Source: Anaerolineae bacterium
GTDB taxonomy: Bacteria > Chloroflexota > Anaerolineae > Aggregatilineales > Phototrophicaceae
Assembly: GCA_020849765.1 (NCBI GenBank)
Contig: JADLAY010000041.1
Coordinates: 1-56,567, forward strand
DNA length: 56,567 nt
Reading direction: 5' to 3'
A program made the translations under genes and the position numbers. The notes below the pieces were generated by a model. The model ran no database searches. It was not told where the DNA came from and was given only the letters and a program-made list of their open reading frames with translations. Positions 8,068 through 17,232 of this stretch are shown piece after piece. The stretch's first letter is position 1. Each line of letters starts with the position of its first letter.

Positions 8068-8568
8068 ATGGATCAGGTGCTGGCGCAGGAAAAGAAACGG
8101 CAACGGTTACGCATCGTCTTGTTTGCCATCATCATGGCGACCTTGCCGTGTTACTGTGCCGGGTTCTTGCTCTGGGTGACAGCCCCGCAAGGGAACCGGC
8201 CGGCGCAGCAGTCGACCTCCAACACCGCGACACCCACCTTCACGCCCTTCGCTCTGAGCACCTCGACTCCGCTTACCATCATCACACCGCTGCCGGTGAC
8301 GGGCACGGCTTTCAGCCCGCTGCAACCGACGCCCGGCCAGTACATTCCCCCGGCGGTCACGCGCTATCTCTCGCCGACCCCATTCATCTTCCCAACGCTG
8401 ACGCAAGCGCCGACGCTGACGCCGTTCCCGACCGCCGCACCGATCACGGCGACGCCGGCTGTCGTCACCAACCCACCGCCGCCGGTAGATCCGTCGAACC
8501 CGACGCTGTTCCCCAGCGACACGCCGTTACCGCCAATCGAGATCCCAACCGAAACGCCGATTCCGTAG
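8068..8568 (+). CDS. Pro/Thr-rich anchored surface protein
   Basis: 166 residues. A short basic N-terminus and one membrane segment (about 15-38) precede an extracytoplasmic tail of about 125 residues made almost wholly of Thr, Pro, Ala and Ser with repeated TPT/TPF/TPL units. Such stalks are probably extended and may be O-glycosylated. No enzymatic domain and no sorting motif are visible. The ATG follows AAGGGTGG by nine bases, and a TATGAT lies upstream at 8024-8029. The role may be a spacer or coat component; the exact function is not known. Confidence 0.75.
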   Translation: MDQVLAQEKKRQRLRIVLFAIIMATLPCYCAGFLLWVTAPQGNRPAQQSTSNTATPTFTPFALSTSTPLTIITPLPVTGTAFSPLQPTPGQYIPPAVTRYLSPTPFIFPTLTQAPTLTPFPTAAPITATPAVVTNPPPPVDPSNPTLFPSDTPLPPIEIPTETPIP

Positions 8569-8666
8569 TATTCATTGGATTCATGGCGGTCAGTTGCGGA
8601 AAACGCCGCGCTTTGTAAACTCGATTGGATTCAATAGGAAGCCTAATTTCTAGGAAGCGGTGATCT

Positions 8667-9755
8667 GTGTTTGACCTGAAAACACATCTGAAGACGCTGG
8701 TCGAGGCCCATGGCCCGTCCGGCCACGAAGGCCCTGTGCGCGAGCTGGTGCGCGCGGCCTGGACGGATGTCGTCGACGACTTTGAGCAAGATCGGCTGGG
8801 CAGCCTGATCGGCATCAAGCGGGCGACGCAGCCGCTGGATGAGTCACGTCGAATCATGCTCGCGGCCCATATGGACGAGATCGGCCTGATGGTGCGCGAT
8901 ATCGTCGACGGCTTTATCTACGTGCAGAAGGTGGCCGGCATCGATAACCGCGTGATGTTGGCGCAGCCGGTACTCGTACATGGACGGCGCCCCTTGCCCG
9001 GAATAGTCGCGTCGATTCCGCCGCATCTGCTCAAGAACGGTACCAACAACAATCGCTACCCGGAGTTCGATGCACTGGTGGTCGACGTCGGCCTTTCGGC
9101 GGACGAGGTCGCGCAAGTGGTGCGCGTTGGCGATCTGATCACGGTCGACGTGCCGCTGATCGACCTGGGGGCCAATCGCGTTGCGGCCAAAGCGCTGGAC
9201 GACCGCATCTGCGTGGCCGCCGTCACCTCGTGCTTGCATCATCTGCAGCGCATGCAGCACGTCTGGGATGTCTATGCCGTGGCGACCGTCCAGGAAGAGA
9301 CCGGCCTGATCGGCGCCAAGACCGCCGCTTATTCGGTCAAGCCGGACATCGCCATCGCGCTCGACGTCAGTTTCGCCAAGCAGCCCGGCGCCAACGACGA
9401 CAGGGCCATCGAGATTGGTGGCGGCCCCGGCATCGGCATCGGCCCCAATTTCCACCAGAAGCTCAACGAGAAGATCAAAGAGACGGCCAGGACGCTGGAG
9501 ATCAAGCTCCAGGACGATTTGATCCCCGGCGCGAGCGGCACGGATGCCTGGGCGATCCAGGTTGCTCGTGAGGGCATTCCCTCGGCGCTGCTGGAGATCG
9601 CGATTCGCAACATGCATTCGCCAGTCGAGACCGCCGACATGCGCGACGTCGAACGCACCGGGCGCCTGCTGGCGGAGTTCATCGCCGCGCTCGACGGGGA
9701 TTTTCTCGCCGCCTTGACCTGGGACGAACTGAAGCTAGAGGGAACGGTCGGCTGA
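8667..9755 (+). CDS. M42 family metallo-aminopeptidase (copy 1)
   Basis: 362 residues. The metal-binding signatures of M42 (tetrahedral aminopeptidase/FrvX) are present: AAHMDEIG, KALDDRI, VQEETGLIGAK, ALDVS and NMHSPVE. The enzyme should be a cytoplasmic di-metal exopeptidase, probably an oligomer, that trims short peptides. The GTG start follows TAGGAAG. Its stop codon overlaps the start of copy 2 by one base, so the two are probably translationally coupled. It is the longest of three M42 genes here, and its 25 extra residues include an insertion around PPHLLKNGTNNNRYPEF. Confidence 0.93.
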   Translation: MFDLKTHLKTLVEAHGPSGHEGPVRELVRAAWTDVVDDFEQDRLGSLIGIKRATQPLDESRRIMLAAHMDEIGLMVRDIVDGFIYVQKVAGIDNRVMLAQPVLVHGRRPLPGIVASIPPHLLKNGTNNNRYPEFDALVVDVGLSADEVAQVVRVGDLITVDVPLIDLGANRVAAKALDDRICVAAVTSCLHHLQRMQHVWDVYAVATVQEETGLIGAKTAAYSVKPDIAIALDVSFAKQPGANDDRAIEIGGGPGIGIGPNFHQKLNEKIKETARTLEIKLQDDLIPGASGTDAWAIQVAREGIPSALLEIAIRNMHSPVETADMRDVERTGRLLAEFIAALDGDFLAALTWDELKLEGTVG

Positions 9756-10810
9756 TGATGGACGTGCAATTGTTGAAATCACTCTCCGAGGCACGGGGCA
9801 TCTCCGGCCAGGAAACCGCGGTGCGCCAGGTCGTCCTCAATGCGATTGACGGCCACGCGGAGCAAATCCGCATCGATCCGCTGGGCAGTATCACGGCGGT
9901 CAAACCGGGCACGGGCGAGCGGCGTTTACGTGTCATGATCGCCGCGCACATGGACGAGATCGGCTTCATGGTCTCCGGCGTTGATGGCGACGGCCTCGTC
10001 CGCTTCGTCAACGTCGGCGGCGTCGACGATCGCATTCTGCCGGGACTGCGCGTCAAGATTGGCACCAATGGCACGAGCGGCGTCATCGTCTGGACACCGA
10101 TCCACCTGAACCGCGATCAGGCGGTGGTCAAGATGAGCAGCCTGCGCATCGACATCGGCGCGGCGAGCAAGGATGATGCTAACGGCAAGGTCAAGCTCGG
10201 CGACATGATCGTGTTCGACACCAGTTTCATCGAAATCGGCGAGCACATGCTGCGCGGTAAAGCGTTTGACGACCGCGTCGGCTGCTCGCTGCTGATCGAC
10301 GTGCTGCGCGGCGGGCCGTATCCGGTCGATGTGCTGGCCGCCTTCACCGTGCAGGAAGAGATCGGCCTGCGTGGGGCGCAGGTGGCGGCGCAGTTCTTCC
10401 AACCGGACGTCGCCTTCGTCCTCGAAGGCACGACCGCCAATGACATCCCGAATCCGCTGGTCGAGGTTGACGATCAGGATGAGCCGAACCCGACCTGCCG
10501 TGTTCTCGGCGGCCCGGTCATCAGCATCATGGATCGCAGCATGATCGTCGATCCGCGCATGCTCAATTTTCTGCGCACGACGGCGGAACGGCATGACATC
10601 CCGTACCAGCTCAAGTCTCAACTTGGCGGCGGCACCGATGGCGGCTCGATCCACATTTCGACCAGCGGTGTGATGACCGGCGTGATCTCGATGCCGTGTC
10701 GCTACATCCACAGCCCGGCGGCGCTCTTGCACCGGACGGACTACGACAACATGCTGCGCCTGATCCAGACCGCGCTGCAGACGATTGATGATGCCGTCGT
10801 GCGGCGGTGA
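9755..10810 (+). CDS. M42 family metallo-aminopeptidase (copy 2)
   Basis: 351 residues with AAHMDEIG, GKAFDDRVG, VQEEIGLRGAQ and CRYIHSP. The position usually occupied by the metal-binding Asp of ALDV reads VLEGT, so Glu may serve there. This variant is known in M42 subgroups and may change metal or substrate preference. Two ATG codons in tandem (9755, 9758) can serve as start. The stop is followed within four bases by the DUF4268 gene. It is clearly a paralog of copies 1 and 3 rather than a recent duplicate: the sequences have diverged widely outside the motifs. Confidence 0.93.
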   Translation: MMDVQLLKSLSEARGISGQETAVRQVVLNAIDGHAEQIRIDPLGSITAVKPGTGERRLRVMIAAHMDEIGFMVSGVDGDGLVRFVNVGGVDDRILPGLRVKIGTNGTSGVIVWTPIHLNRDQAVVKMSSLRIDIGAASKDDANGKVKLGDMIVFDTSFIEIGEHMLRGKAFDDRVGCSLLIDVLRGGPYPVDVLAAFTVQEEIGLRGAQVAAQFFQPDVAFVLEGTTANDIPNPLVEVDDQDEPNPTCRVLGGPVISIMDRSMIVDPRMLNFLRTTAERHDIPYQLKSQLGGGTDGGSIHISTSGVMTGVISMPCRYIHSPAALLHRTDYDNMLRLIQTALQTIDDAVVRR

Positions 10811-10813
10811 GTC

Positions 10814-11317
10814 ATGCGCCAACCCGTACTCAGCGATAGCCGTGGCGCCGGCGCGAGGCCTGCCGATTGGCGGACGCGCGGCGAAACCTACCGGCGCTTC
10901 TGGTCACAACTGCTCGAACGCAGCCGCGGCAGGACGCCGCTCTTTGCCCGCAAGCCGCCAGCGTCTGAGTATCATCTGCATACGTCGGCAGGGCGGTCGG
11001 GCTTTTCGCTTGGCTACACCCTGTCCGTGCATGGCTGGGCGTCGGTCGATTTGTTCATCGACATGGGCGATAAGACGCTCAACAAGCGCGCGTTTGATGC
11101 GCTGGCTGCTGAGCGGGAGGCGATTGAGGACGCATTCGGCGCGCTACTGGAGTGGCAGCGCCTGAACAACAAACGCGCGTCGATCATCATGTATCGTATC
11201 GAGGACGTGCACTTCGATGACGAGCGTGCGTGGCCGCCGCTACAAGAGCAACTGATCGACGCGATGATACGCCTGGATGCGGCCATGCAGCCGCACATCG
11301 CGTCACTGAACATCTAG
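10814..11317 (+). CDS. DUF4268 domain protein
   Basis: 167 residues. The core (about 25-160) has the DUF4268 pattern: FWSQLLERSRGRTPLF, then SGFSLGYTLSVHGWASVDLFID, NKRAFDALAAEREAIEDAFG and LEWQRLNNKRASIIMYRI. It ends DAMIRLDAAMQPHI. The domain often forms the C-terminal part of longer proteins with a nuclease-like N-terminus; here it stands alone. The biochemical role is unknown. It sits in the M42 operon, three bases after copy 2 and 25 bases before copy 3, so it is co-transcribed with peptidases, an unusual partner. Confidence 0.75.
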   Translation: MRQPVLSDSRGAGARPADWRTRGETYRRFWSQLLERSRGRTPLFARKPPASEYHLHTSAGRSGFSLGYTLSVHGWASVDLFIDMGDKTLNKRAFDALAAEREAIEDAFGALLEWQRLNNKRASIIMYRIEDVHFDDERAWPPLQEQLIDAMIRLDAAMQPHIASLNI

Positions 11318-11342
11318 ACATCATTCAGAGGGAGTTCTCGTC

Positions 11343-12338
11343 GTGAAAGAGTTGATTCAGAAATTGGTCGAGGCCTGGGGACCGTCCGGTTACGAACATC
11401 AGGTACGGGCGCTGATTCAGGACGAAGTGCGGCCATTTGTCGATGAGATGTGGGTCGATGCGCTTGGCAACCTGATCTGCCGCGTCGGCGACGGCCCCAA
11501 GAAGATCATGACCGCGTCACACATGGACGAGATTGGCGTTATGGTGACGTTTCGCGAGGCCAAGAGTGGCTATCTGCGCTTTGCCCCGCTCGGCGGCTTG
11601 ATCCAGACGGCGCTGCACGGCAGCCGCGTCCGCTTCGAGGATGGCACGGTCGGCGTGGTCGCCGCGCCGGATGCCTTTGGCACGGCTCGCACGACCGCAC
11701 CCGAACTCGACAGCTTTTACATAGACGTCAGTGATGGCAGCGGCGCAGCGACGATCCAACCGGGCAGCCCGGCGGCCTTCTGGCGTCCATTGGAGACTCG
11801 TGGCAACCGCTTGATGGCCAAGAGCATGGACGATCGCATCGGCTGCGTGGTCGCCATCGAGACGATGCGCCGTATCAATAAGCAGACTCCGCACACGCTC
11901 TACTTCGTCTTCACGGTGCAAGAAGAAGTCGGTCTGCGCGGTGCGCGGACGGCCGCCTTCGGCGTCGAACCCGATCTGGCAGTCGCGCTCGATGTCGCCC
12001 CGACCGGGGATGAGATCAAGGGCGAGCGCAATGCGTTGAAGCTCGGCGGCGGTGCCGCCATCAAGCTGCAGGACACCGGCCTGATCGTCCCGCCCGCCGT
12101 GCGCGAATGGATGATCGAGCGCGCCGAGACCGATGGCATTCCGTACCAGCTTGAGCTGATCAAAGCCGGGACGACCGATGCCGCCGGTATTCAGATCGCG
12201 CGGGCTGGTGTGCCGAGCGGCTGTATCTCCATACCGTGCCGCTTCGTCCACACGACCAGCGAAACCGTTGATCTGGACGATATCGAGGCGTGTGTCAGCT
12301 TGCTCACCGGGCTGCTCAGCAATGCCGTGCCCGCCTGA
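11343..12338 (+). CDS. M42 family metallo-aminopeptidase (copy 3)
   Basis: 331 residues, the shortest of the three. The motifs are ASHMDEIGVM, KSMDDRIG, VQEEVGLRGAR, ALDVAPTGD and CRFVHTTSE, so all metal ligands and the catalytic Glu are present. The GTG start follows GAGGGAG by eight bases. It closes the M42/DUF4268 operon. The 160 bases beyond it hold no gene and precede the histidine kinase. The three copies probably differ in the residues they remove, as shown for archaeal M42 sets, but this cannot be read from the sequence. Confidence 0.93.
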   Translation: MKELIQKLVEAWGPSGYEHQVRALIQDEVRPFVDEMWVDALGNLICRVGDGPKKIMTASHMDEIGVMVTFREAKSGYLRFAPLGGLIQTALHGSRVRFEDGTVGVVAAPDAFGTARTTAPELDSFYIDVSDGSGAATIQPGSPAAFWRPLETRGNRLMAKSMDDRIGCVVAIETMRRINKQTPHTLYFVFTVQEEVGLRGARTAAFGVEPDLAVALDVAPTGDEIKGERNALKLGGGAAIKLQDTGLIVPPAVREWMIERAETDGIPYQLELIKAGTTDAAGIQIARAGVPSGCISIPCRFVHTTSETVDLDDIEACVSLLTGLLSNAVPA

Positions 12339-12498
12339 TCCTGAGACGGTTGGGTGCGGATGCCGGGTGGTCAGTTCGTTTGCAAAGTGATACGTCGGAC
12401 AAACCAAAACCCAAGGTACTGAAACGTCAACTTGCCTATTGGCCTAGGATGTGTTTCACTAAAGCTATAGGATTCATCTATCGTCATCATATTCCACG

Positions 12499-14091
12499 AT
12501 GCAACTCACAATGCCTGGCCCGACCGCTAAAGAGCTCGATCTTCTGAGCCAAGTTTCGACCATGCTGACGAGCTTCGACCGGGATCGCGTGCTCAAGAAT
12601 GTGATTGATTTCTTGATGCGTTCCTTCGATGTCGAACAGGCATCCCTGCTGATGCTCTCCGGCGTTGGCGAGGCGGATGGTTGGCAGCTTTTCAGCTTGC
12701 GTCCGCGTTTCCAAACGGCGATCTTGCGTATGCCCATGAGCGAAGAAGCGCTCCAACAGGCGCATCGTATCGTCAATGATGGGCTGGCGCGTTGGGTGAT
12801 TCAGCAGAAGCAGGGCACGATCATCGAGGACACGCACACGGATGCCCGCTGGCTGGAAATCCCGGACATCCCTTCAGGTGTGCGCTCGGTCTTATGCGTG
12901 CCGTTCGTCCTGGACGATCAGGTGATCGGCGTTTTCACGTTGCAGCACCCGGAAGCGGCACATTTCAGCGAACTCGATCTGCAGATCATGACGATCGTCG
13001 CCAATCAGGTTTCGGTGGCGATGCGCAATGCCGAGCTGTTCACGCAGATGCAGGCGCAGCAGAAGCAGCTCGAAGAAGTCCTGCGCGCTATGCCTGACGT
13101 GCTGTTCGTGCTCGATGCCGACGGCAAGCTGCTCATGATCAACGAGTCTGGCGTCGAATTGCTCGGTGGCCGCGATGAATTCGCCCTGCTCGGCAAGAAC
13201 GTGCGTGATTTGCAGAAAGACGACAGCGCGCTCTCGCTGGTGGTCGAGATCATCGACAGCCCGCTGCAGAGCGGGCAGCGCTGGTCGTTCGAGGCGCACT
13301 CTGACCAGCACAAGCGCGACTTCGTCGTCAATGTCTCCGTCTGGGAGCAGGAGCCGGGTGGCAAAGCCGGTTACGTCATCGTCATGCGCGACATCACGCA
13401 GATGCGCGATCTCAATCGCTTCAAAGACGAGATGCTGCAGATGGCGTCGCATGACTTGCGCAGCCCGCTGGCGCTGATCGTCGGCTACTGCAGCCTGATG
13501 CAGATGGACGTCGACCCGGACTCGAAGATCGCCGAATACCTGGGCATCGTCCAGCAGCAGACGGAGCGCATGACCGGGCTGCTCGACGACTTGCTGCGTG
13601 TGGAGAAGATCCGCACATCACCGCTGGAACTCTATGAACGCGTCGATTTTCAGGACGTCGTCAACAGCGCGCTCAATAGCATCCGCGCGTCGGTTGACGC
13701 CAAGCAACAGCGCCTGTCCGCGGATCTCCGGCTCGACCATGCGCCGACGATCTTGCTCAGCCCGCCGCTCATCCGTGAGGCGATGGCGAATCTACTCAGC
13801 AACGCCGTGAAGTACACGCCGGAGAAGGGGCGCATCAAGGTCACTGCCTACATGGCCGACCAGCGCGTCTATTTCGTTGTGGAAGATACCGGCATCGGCA
13901 TTCCACCAGAAAATCTGCCCCGCCTGTTCACATCGTTCTACCGCGTGCGCCAACCGGGCAGCGAGGACGTTGAAGGGCGCGGCCTCGGCCTCAGCCTGGT
14001 CAAGACGATCGTCGAGCGTCATACCGGCGAAGTCTGGGCCGAAAGCACGATGGGTGTCGGCAGCCGTTTCGGATTCTGGCTGCCGCTCTAG
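12499..14091 (+). CDS. Sensor histidine kinase with GAF and PAS domains
   Basis: 530 residues without membrane segments, so a cytoplasmic sensor. Domain order: GAF (about 20-178), a short linker helix, PAS (about 190-300), HisKA with phospho-acceptor His318 (MASHDLRSPL), then the ATPase domain with N-box NLLSNAVKYTPE, G1 box DTGIGIPP and G2 box GRGLGLSLVK. The ligand of the GAF domain is unknown. No response regulator is adjacent, so this is an orphan kinase here. It is convergent with the STAND-like gene, 41 bases away. Confidence 0.95.
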   Translation: MQLTMPGPTAKELDLLSQVSTMLTSFDRDRVLKNVIDFLMRSFDVEQASLLMLSGVGEADGWQLFSLRPRFQTAILRMPMSEEALQQAHRIVNDGLARWVIQQKQGTIIEDTHTDARWLEIPDIPSGVRSVLCVPFVLDDQVIGVFTLQHPEAAHFSELDLQIMTIVANQVSVAMRNAELFTQMQAQQKQLEEVLRAMPDVLFVLDADGKLLMINESGVELLGGRDEFALLGKNVRDLQKDDSALSLVVEIIDSPLQSGQRWSFEAHSDQHKRDFVVNVSVWEQEPGGKAGYVIVMRDITQMRDLNRFKDEMLQMASHDLRSPLALIVGYCSLMQMDVDPDSKIAEYLGIVQQQTERMTGLLDDLLRVEKIRTSPLELYERVDFQDVVNSALNSIRASVDAKQQRLSADLRLDHAPTILLSPPLIREAMANLLSNAVKYTPEKGRIKVTAYMADQRVYFVVEDTGIGIPPENLPRLFTSFYRVRQPGSEDVEGRGLGLSLVKTIVERHTGEVWAESTMGVGSRFGFWLPL

Positions 14092-14132
14092 CCATTCAAT
14101 TGTGACTAATTCGTCGTTTGAAATTGCGCTGC

Positions 14133-16667
14133 TCAGGCTTCGTCGAGCAGCGCGTAGGCATTCTCTGCGTAATCCCGCGCCGTGCCTGCGACAGCGATGA
14201 AATTCACGCCGCGCGCCTCGGCATCGACCTTTTCGGTCGTGACCCGCTCCTTCAGCTTGCGCAGATCGCGGTCGTTCGCGTCGTGCTTGAGCGCTTCGTC
14301 GACCAGCAGTTCCGTCACGAGCAGGTGCCGCGGACTCTGGACGAGCACGTTGGCCAGCTCGACTGTCGTGCTGACGATGTCCTCACGGTCGCCCGCAAGA
14401 TACGCCAGGTGCAGCGCCTGCCGGTAGCGGAGCACGGCCTGCCCAAGCTGTTCGGCCTGCACCGACGCAAAGCCCAGGCTGTTGAGCTGCATCGCTTCTT
14501 CCTGCTTGTCGTGAACCTCGCGAGCAATGTAGAGCGCGGACGTGTGGAAGTTGGTCGCTTCCGCCCAGCGGCCTAATTCACCGTAGGCAGCGCCGAGCGC
14601 GCCCAACACGCGGCCTTCGTAATCACGCCGCTCCTGCGCTTTGAACATCTTGAGCGCCTCTTCCCAGGTCGCGCTCGCCTTGTCCGGGTTGCCGTTGTCG
14701 AGCTGGGCATAGCCGAGCTTGAACAGGAGCACCGCTTCCGTGCGCGCATCATCCGCGGCGCGCACCAGCTCCAGCGCTTCTTCATACGTGTCGATGGCGG
14801 CGTCGCTTTCGCCCATCTGCTGCTGAATATCACCCAGCGACGTGATGAGATGGATCTGCTTGCCCGTTTCGCCGAGTTGATCGGCCAGGTTGATGCCCCG
14901 CGCGGCATGGAGCGCTGCTGCGTCCAGGTTGTCGGTGCGCGCTTCGAGAGCCGCCAGGGTTTCCAGCACGTTGAGCATCTCGCCGCGGTCGTTCACCGCT
15001 TCGAACTGGGTCAACGCGTCGGTGTAGTTGGTGATCGCCTCGTTGTTGTTGCCATCGCGCACGTAGACGGCGGCAATCTCCTTAAGCACTTCCGCCTGCC
15101 GCCGCTGATCGCCTTGCTGGCGTACCTGGGTCAGCGAGCCTCGCAAGCGGGCCATCTCGCCCATGGCTTGCGGAGGCGTCGGTTCTAAGTCCTGCGGCGG
15201 GATTGGCAGGTCGTCCTCATCCTCATCGTCATCGAGATCTTCAATGTCGTCGTCGAGCAGCTCATCTTCGATTTCATCGTCGAAGACCTCATCGTCCTCA
15301 TCGTCATACAATTCGTCGTCGAACGGCGGCTCTTCGAATTCCTCGTCGTCCACTTCCAGATCTTCGTCGAATTCCTCGTCGAGCACGTCTTCCTGCGGCA
15401 GGACGGTCGGCGACGGCGCGGAGGAATAGGCCGGGAAGGGCGTGCTCGAACTGGCCGCGAACTGGCGAATCTCCAGCAGTTCGTGCAGATAGCCGCGCCC
15501 ATTGACGAAATCGCCCGCCTGCATCAAGGACACGGCCAGTTGATTCGGTGTATCGCGGTCGCTCTGATCGGCAGCCCACTGCGCCGCGGCCATGAAGTTC
15601 TCGGCTTCTGCAGCGAGCCGGTCGTTGTTGTTGCTGAAGCGGCTGGCGTAGGCGACAATCGAGTCGCGCACCTTGTTTTCCAGGCCTGCCAGCCGTTGAG
15701 AGCCACGCAGCCAGCTTTCGCCGAAATCCTTGACCAGCGGGTGCAGCCGGTAGTAGGCCGAGCCATAGCGTGTGAAGCGCTCGACCAGATGACGGCCAAC
15801 GAGCATCTCCATGGCCTGATTCACACCCTCGACCGGCGCGCCGCTGATCATACTCAGCAAGTCGCCGGAACCCTGGCCTTTGAAGGTCGCCGCAAGCATC
15901 AGCATCAGGCCCTGGAGCGCGTTCGGCAGCGCGCGAAAGGCCGTCGTCAGCGCGAGCAAAGCCGCCGGGGTAGCGCCACCTGCCGTTTGCGGCATGGCAT
16001 TGAGAAATGTATCCGGCGTCTGGTTGTTGAGTTTGACCGAGGCGGCGGCGATCGAAAGCGCTAGCGGGTTACCGGAGAGTGCCGTGATCAGGGCTGTTGG
16101 ATCGCTCGCGTCTTCGTCGTCGCGCTCGGCGATGTGGTCGAACAGCGCCCGCGCTTGATCCGTTTGCAGCGGGGGCAGCGCAATGCTGGCCCACGGGCCA
16201 TCCAGATCGTCGGTCGCCGTCAGCAGAACCGGCACGGTATCGGCGCAGCGATCGACAAAATCCGCCGTCGCTTCTTCGTCCGGATTGCCGTCGAACACGA
16301 TCAGCGGATTGCGTTCCTGGATGGCGGCTGCCAGCGCCCCGATTTGCGATTCCGGATCGTCGTTGTTGGCAATCTCGATCAGGTCGAAAGCCCGCGCCAC
16401 GCGCACGATCAAATCTTCAAGCGACGCACCGTCGACGGACAGCCACACGACTCCACCTGGAAGCTCGCTGTAAGCGCTGGCCAGAGTCGCCGCCAGAGCC
16501 GTCTTGCCGATGCCACTCTCACCATGCACGAGCACCGCATCGTTGTTCTTCAGGTCGCTGTAGATCTTGGCAAGCAAGACGTCACGTCCAACCAGCTTGG
16601 AGGGCAGCATGACCGGGAGCGCCTGAGGATTATGCACTGGAGCTTCGTGAGGCGTATATTCTGCCAT
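14133..16667 (-). CDS. STAND-like P-loop ATPase with acidic linker and TPR repeats
   Basis: 844 residues. An N-terminal NTPase module has Walker A GESGIGKT (49-56) and Walker B LIVFD (122-126), followed by winged-helix-like segments up to about 400. A very acidic stretch (about 422-487, over 60 percent Asp/Glu) then leads to at least six TPR repeats (about 515-790). The architecture is that of signal-transducing ATPases in which TPRs sense a ligand. However, no N-terminal effector (nuclease, TIR, protease) is present, so it could be a scaffold or regulator. The gene has a 21-bp inverted repeat in its upstream region. Confidence 0.85.
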   Translation of the reverse strand: MAEYTPHEAPVHNPQALPVMLPSKLVGRDVLLAKIYSDLKNNDAVLVHGESGIGKTALAATLASAYSELPGGVVWLSVDGASLEDLIVRVARAFDLIEIANNDDPESQIGALAAAIQERNPLIVFDGNPDEEATADFVDRCADTVPVLLTATDDLDGPWASIALPPLQTDQARALFDHIAERDDEDASDPTALITALSGNPLALSIAAASVKLNNQTPDTFLNAMPQTAGGATPAALLALTTAFRALPNALQGLMLMLAATFKGQGSGDLLSMISGAPVEGVNQAMEMLVGRHLVERFTRYGSAYYRLHPLVKDFGESWLRGSQRLAGLENKVRDSIVAYASRFSNNNDRLAAEAENFMAAAQWAADQSDRDTPNQLAVSLMQAGDFVNGRGYLHELLEIRQFAASSSTPFPAYSSAPSPTVLPQEDVLDEEFDEDLEVDDEEFEEPPFDDELYDDEDDEVFDDEIEDELLDDDIEDLDDDEDEDDLPIPPQDLEPTPPQAMGEMARLRGSLTQVRQQGDQRRQAEVLKEIAAVYVRDGNNNEAITNYTDALTQFEAVNDRGEMLNVLETLAALEARTDNLDAAALHAARGINLADQLGETGKQIHLITSLGDIQQQMGESDAAIDTYEEALELVRAADDARTEAVLLFKLGYAQLDNGNPDKASATWEEALKMFKAQERRDYEGRVLGALGAAYGELGRWAEATNFHTSALYIAREVHDKQEEAMQLNSLGFASVQAEQLGQAVLRYRQALHLAYLAGDREDIVSTTVELANVLVQSPRHLLVTELLVDEALKHDANDRDLRKLKERVTTEKVDAEARGVNFIAVAGTARDYAENAYALLDEA

Positions 16668-16712
16668 CGGATCGTCTCGCTTTGTCTGCGTTGCGCCTGT
16701 TTAAAGAATTGA

Positions 16713-16733
16713 CCTTATGTTGTCATCATAAGG
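16713..16733. repeat. Perfect inverted repeat upstream of the STAND-like gene
   Basis: CCTTATG and CATAAGG are 7-bp perfect arms separated by seven bases. It lies 46-66 bases before the start codon at 16667, where an operator or promoter would be expected. A TATGAT overlaps its left side on the minus strand. A role as a repressor site is inferred. Confidence 0.5.
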
Positions 16734-16774
16734 CAGTATATCTTTTTCAAAGTTTAAGAGCAATCGAGCGGGTG

Positions 16775-16809
16775 ACAAGAAAACGCGCCCGGACTATGCC
16801 GCGCGCGTT
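16775..16809 (-). terminator. Probable terminator after the Trm112-like gene
   Basis: On the minus strand AACGCGC and GCGCGTT pair across a GC-rich loop and are followed by TTCTTG. It begins about ten bases past the Trm112-like stop and precedes the STAND-like gene's upstream region. Confidence 0.55.
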
Positions 16810-16819
16810 ACGGGTCTGT

Positions 16820-17071
16820 TTATTTGTCCGGCGGTGGCACAGGGAGGTCATCGACGGGCGTATCTTTCCACTTCTCGCCCTCGTCAACCAGCATGACCGG
16901 GATGCCGTCGCGGATCGGATACTTGTAGCCGCTGTCAGCGCAGACCAGCCAGTAGTCTTTCACCAGTTCCAGCTTGCCGGGGTCGTCACCCTTATCCGTG
17001 TAGTGCACGGCGACGGGGCAGCGCAGAATCTTGAGCAATTCAGGGTCAATTTGAGGTGCAGCATCCGTCAT
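16820..17071 (-). CDS. Trm112/UPF0434-like protein
   Basis: 83 residues. The family signature is clear: LLKILRCPVAV near the start and YPIRDGIPVML after it. Classical members bind zinc with CPxC and CxxC pairs. Here only the first cysteine of each pair remains (CPVA, CADS), so the metal site looks lost. In eukaryotes and archaea Trm112 partners and stabilises methyltransferases, including Trm9. Bacterial members are widespread and their role is little known. A Trm9-like gene lies 11 kb away. The gene is monocistronic, with a terminator downstream and the divergent TPR gene about 160 bases upstream. Confidence 0.85.
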   Translation of the reverse strand: MTDAAPQIDPELLKILRCPVAVHYTDKGDDPGKLELVKDYWLVCADSGYKYPIRDGIPVMLVDEGEKWKDTPVDDLPVPPPDK

Positions 17072-17232
17072 GGTTGTCTTCTCGCATGATGGTTCGTCAA
17101 TATGGCTAGTATAGCCCGCCCCAAATGAGCGTCAACGTCGGGAATTTTGCCATGGATTTCCAGCCTCACTATACTAACAGATGATGCTTGCTCAGCCTTT
17201 GCCCTGATGACAAGAATTCCCGGTGAAATTCT

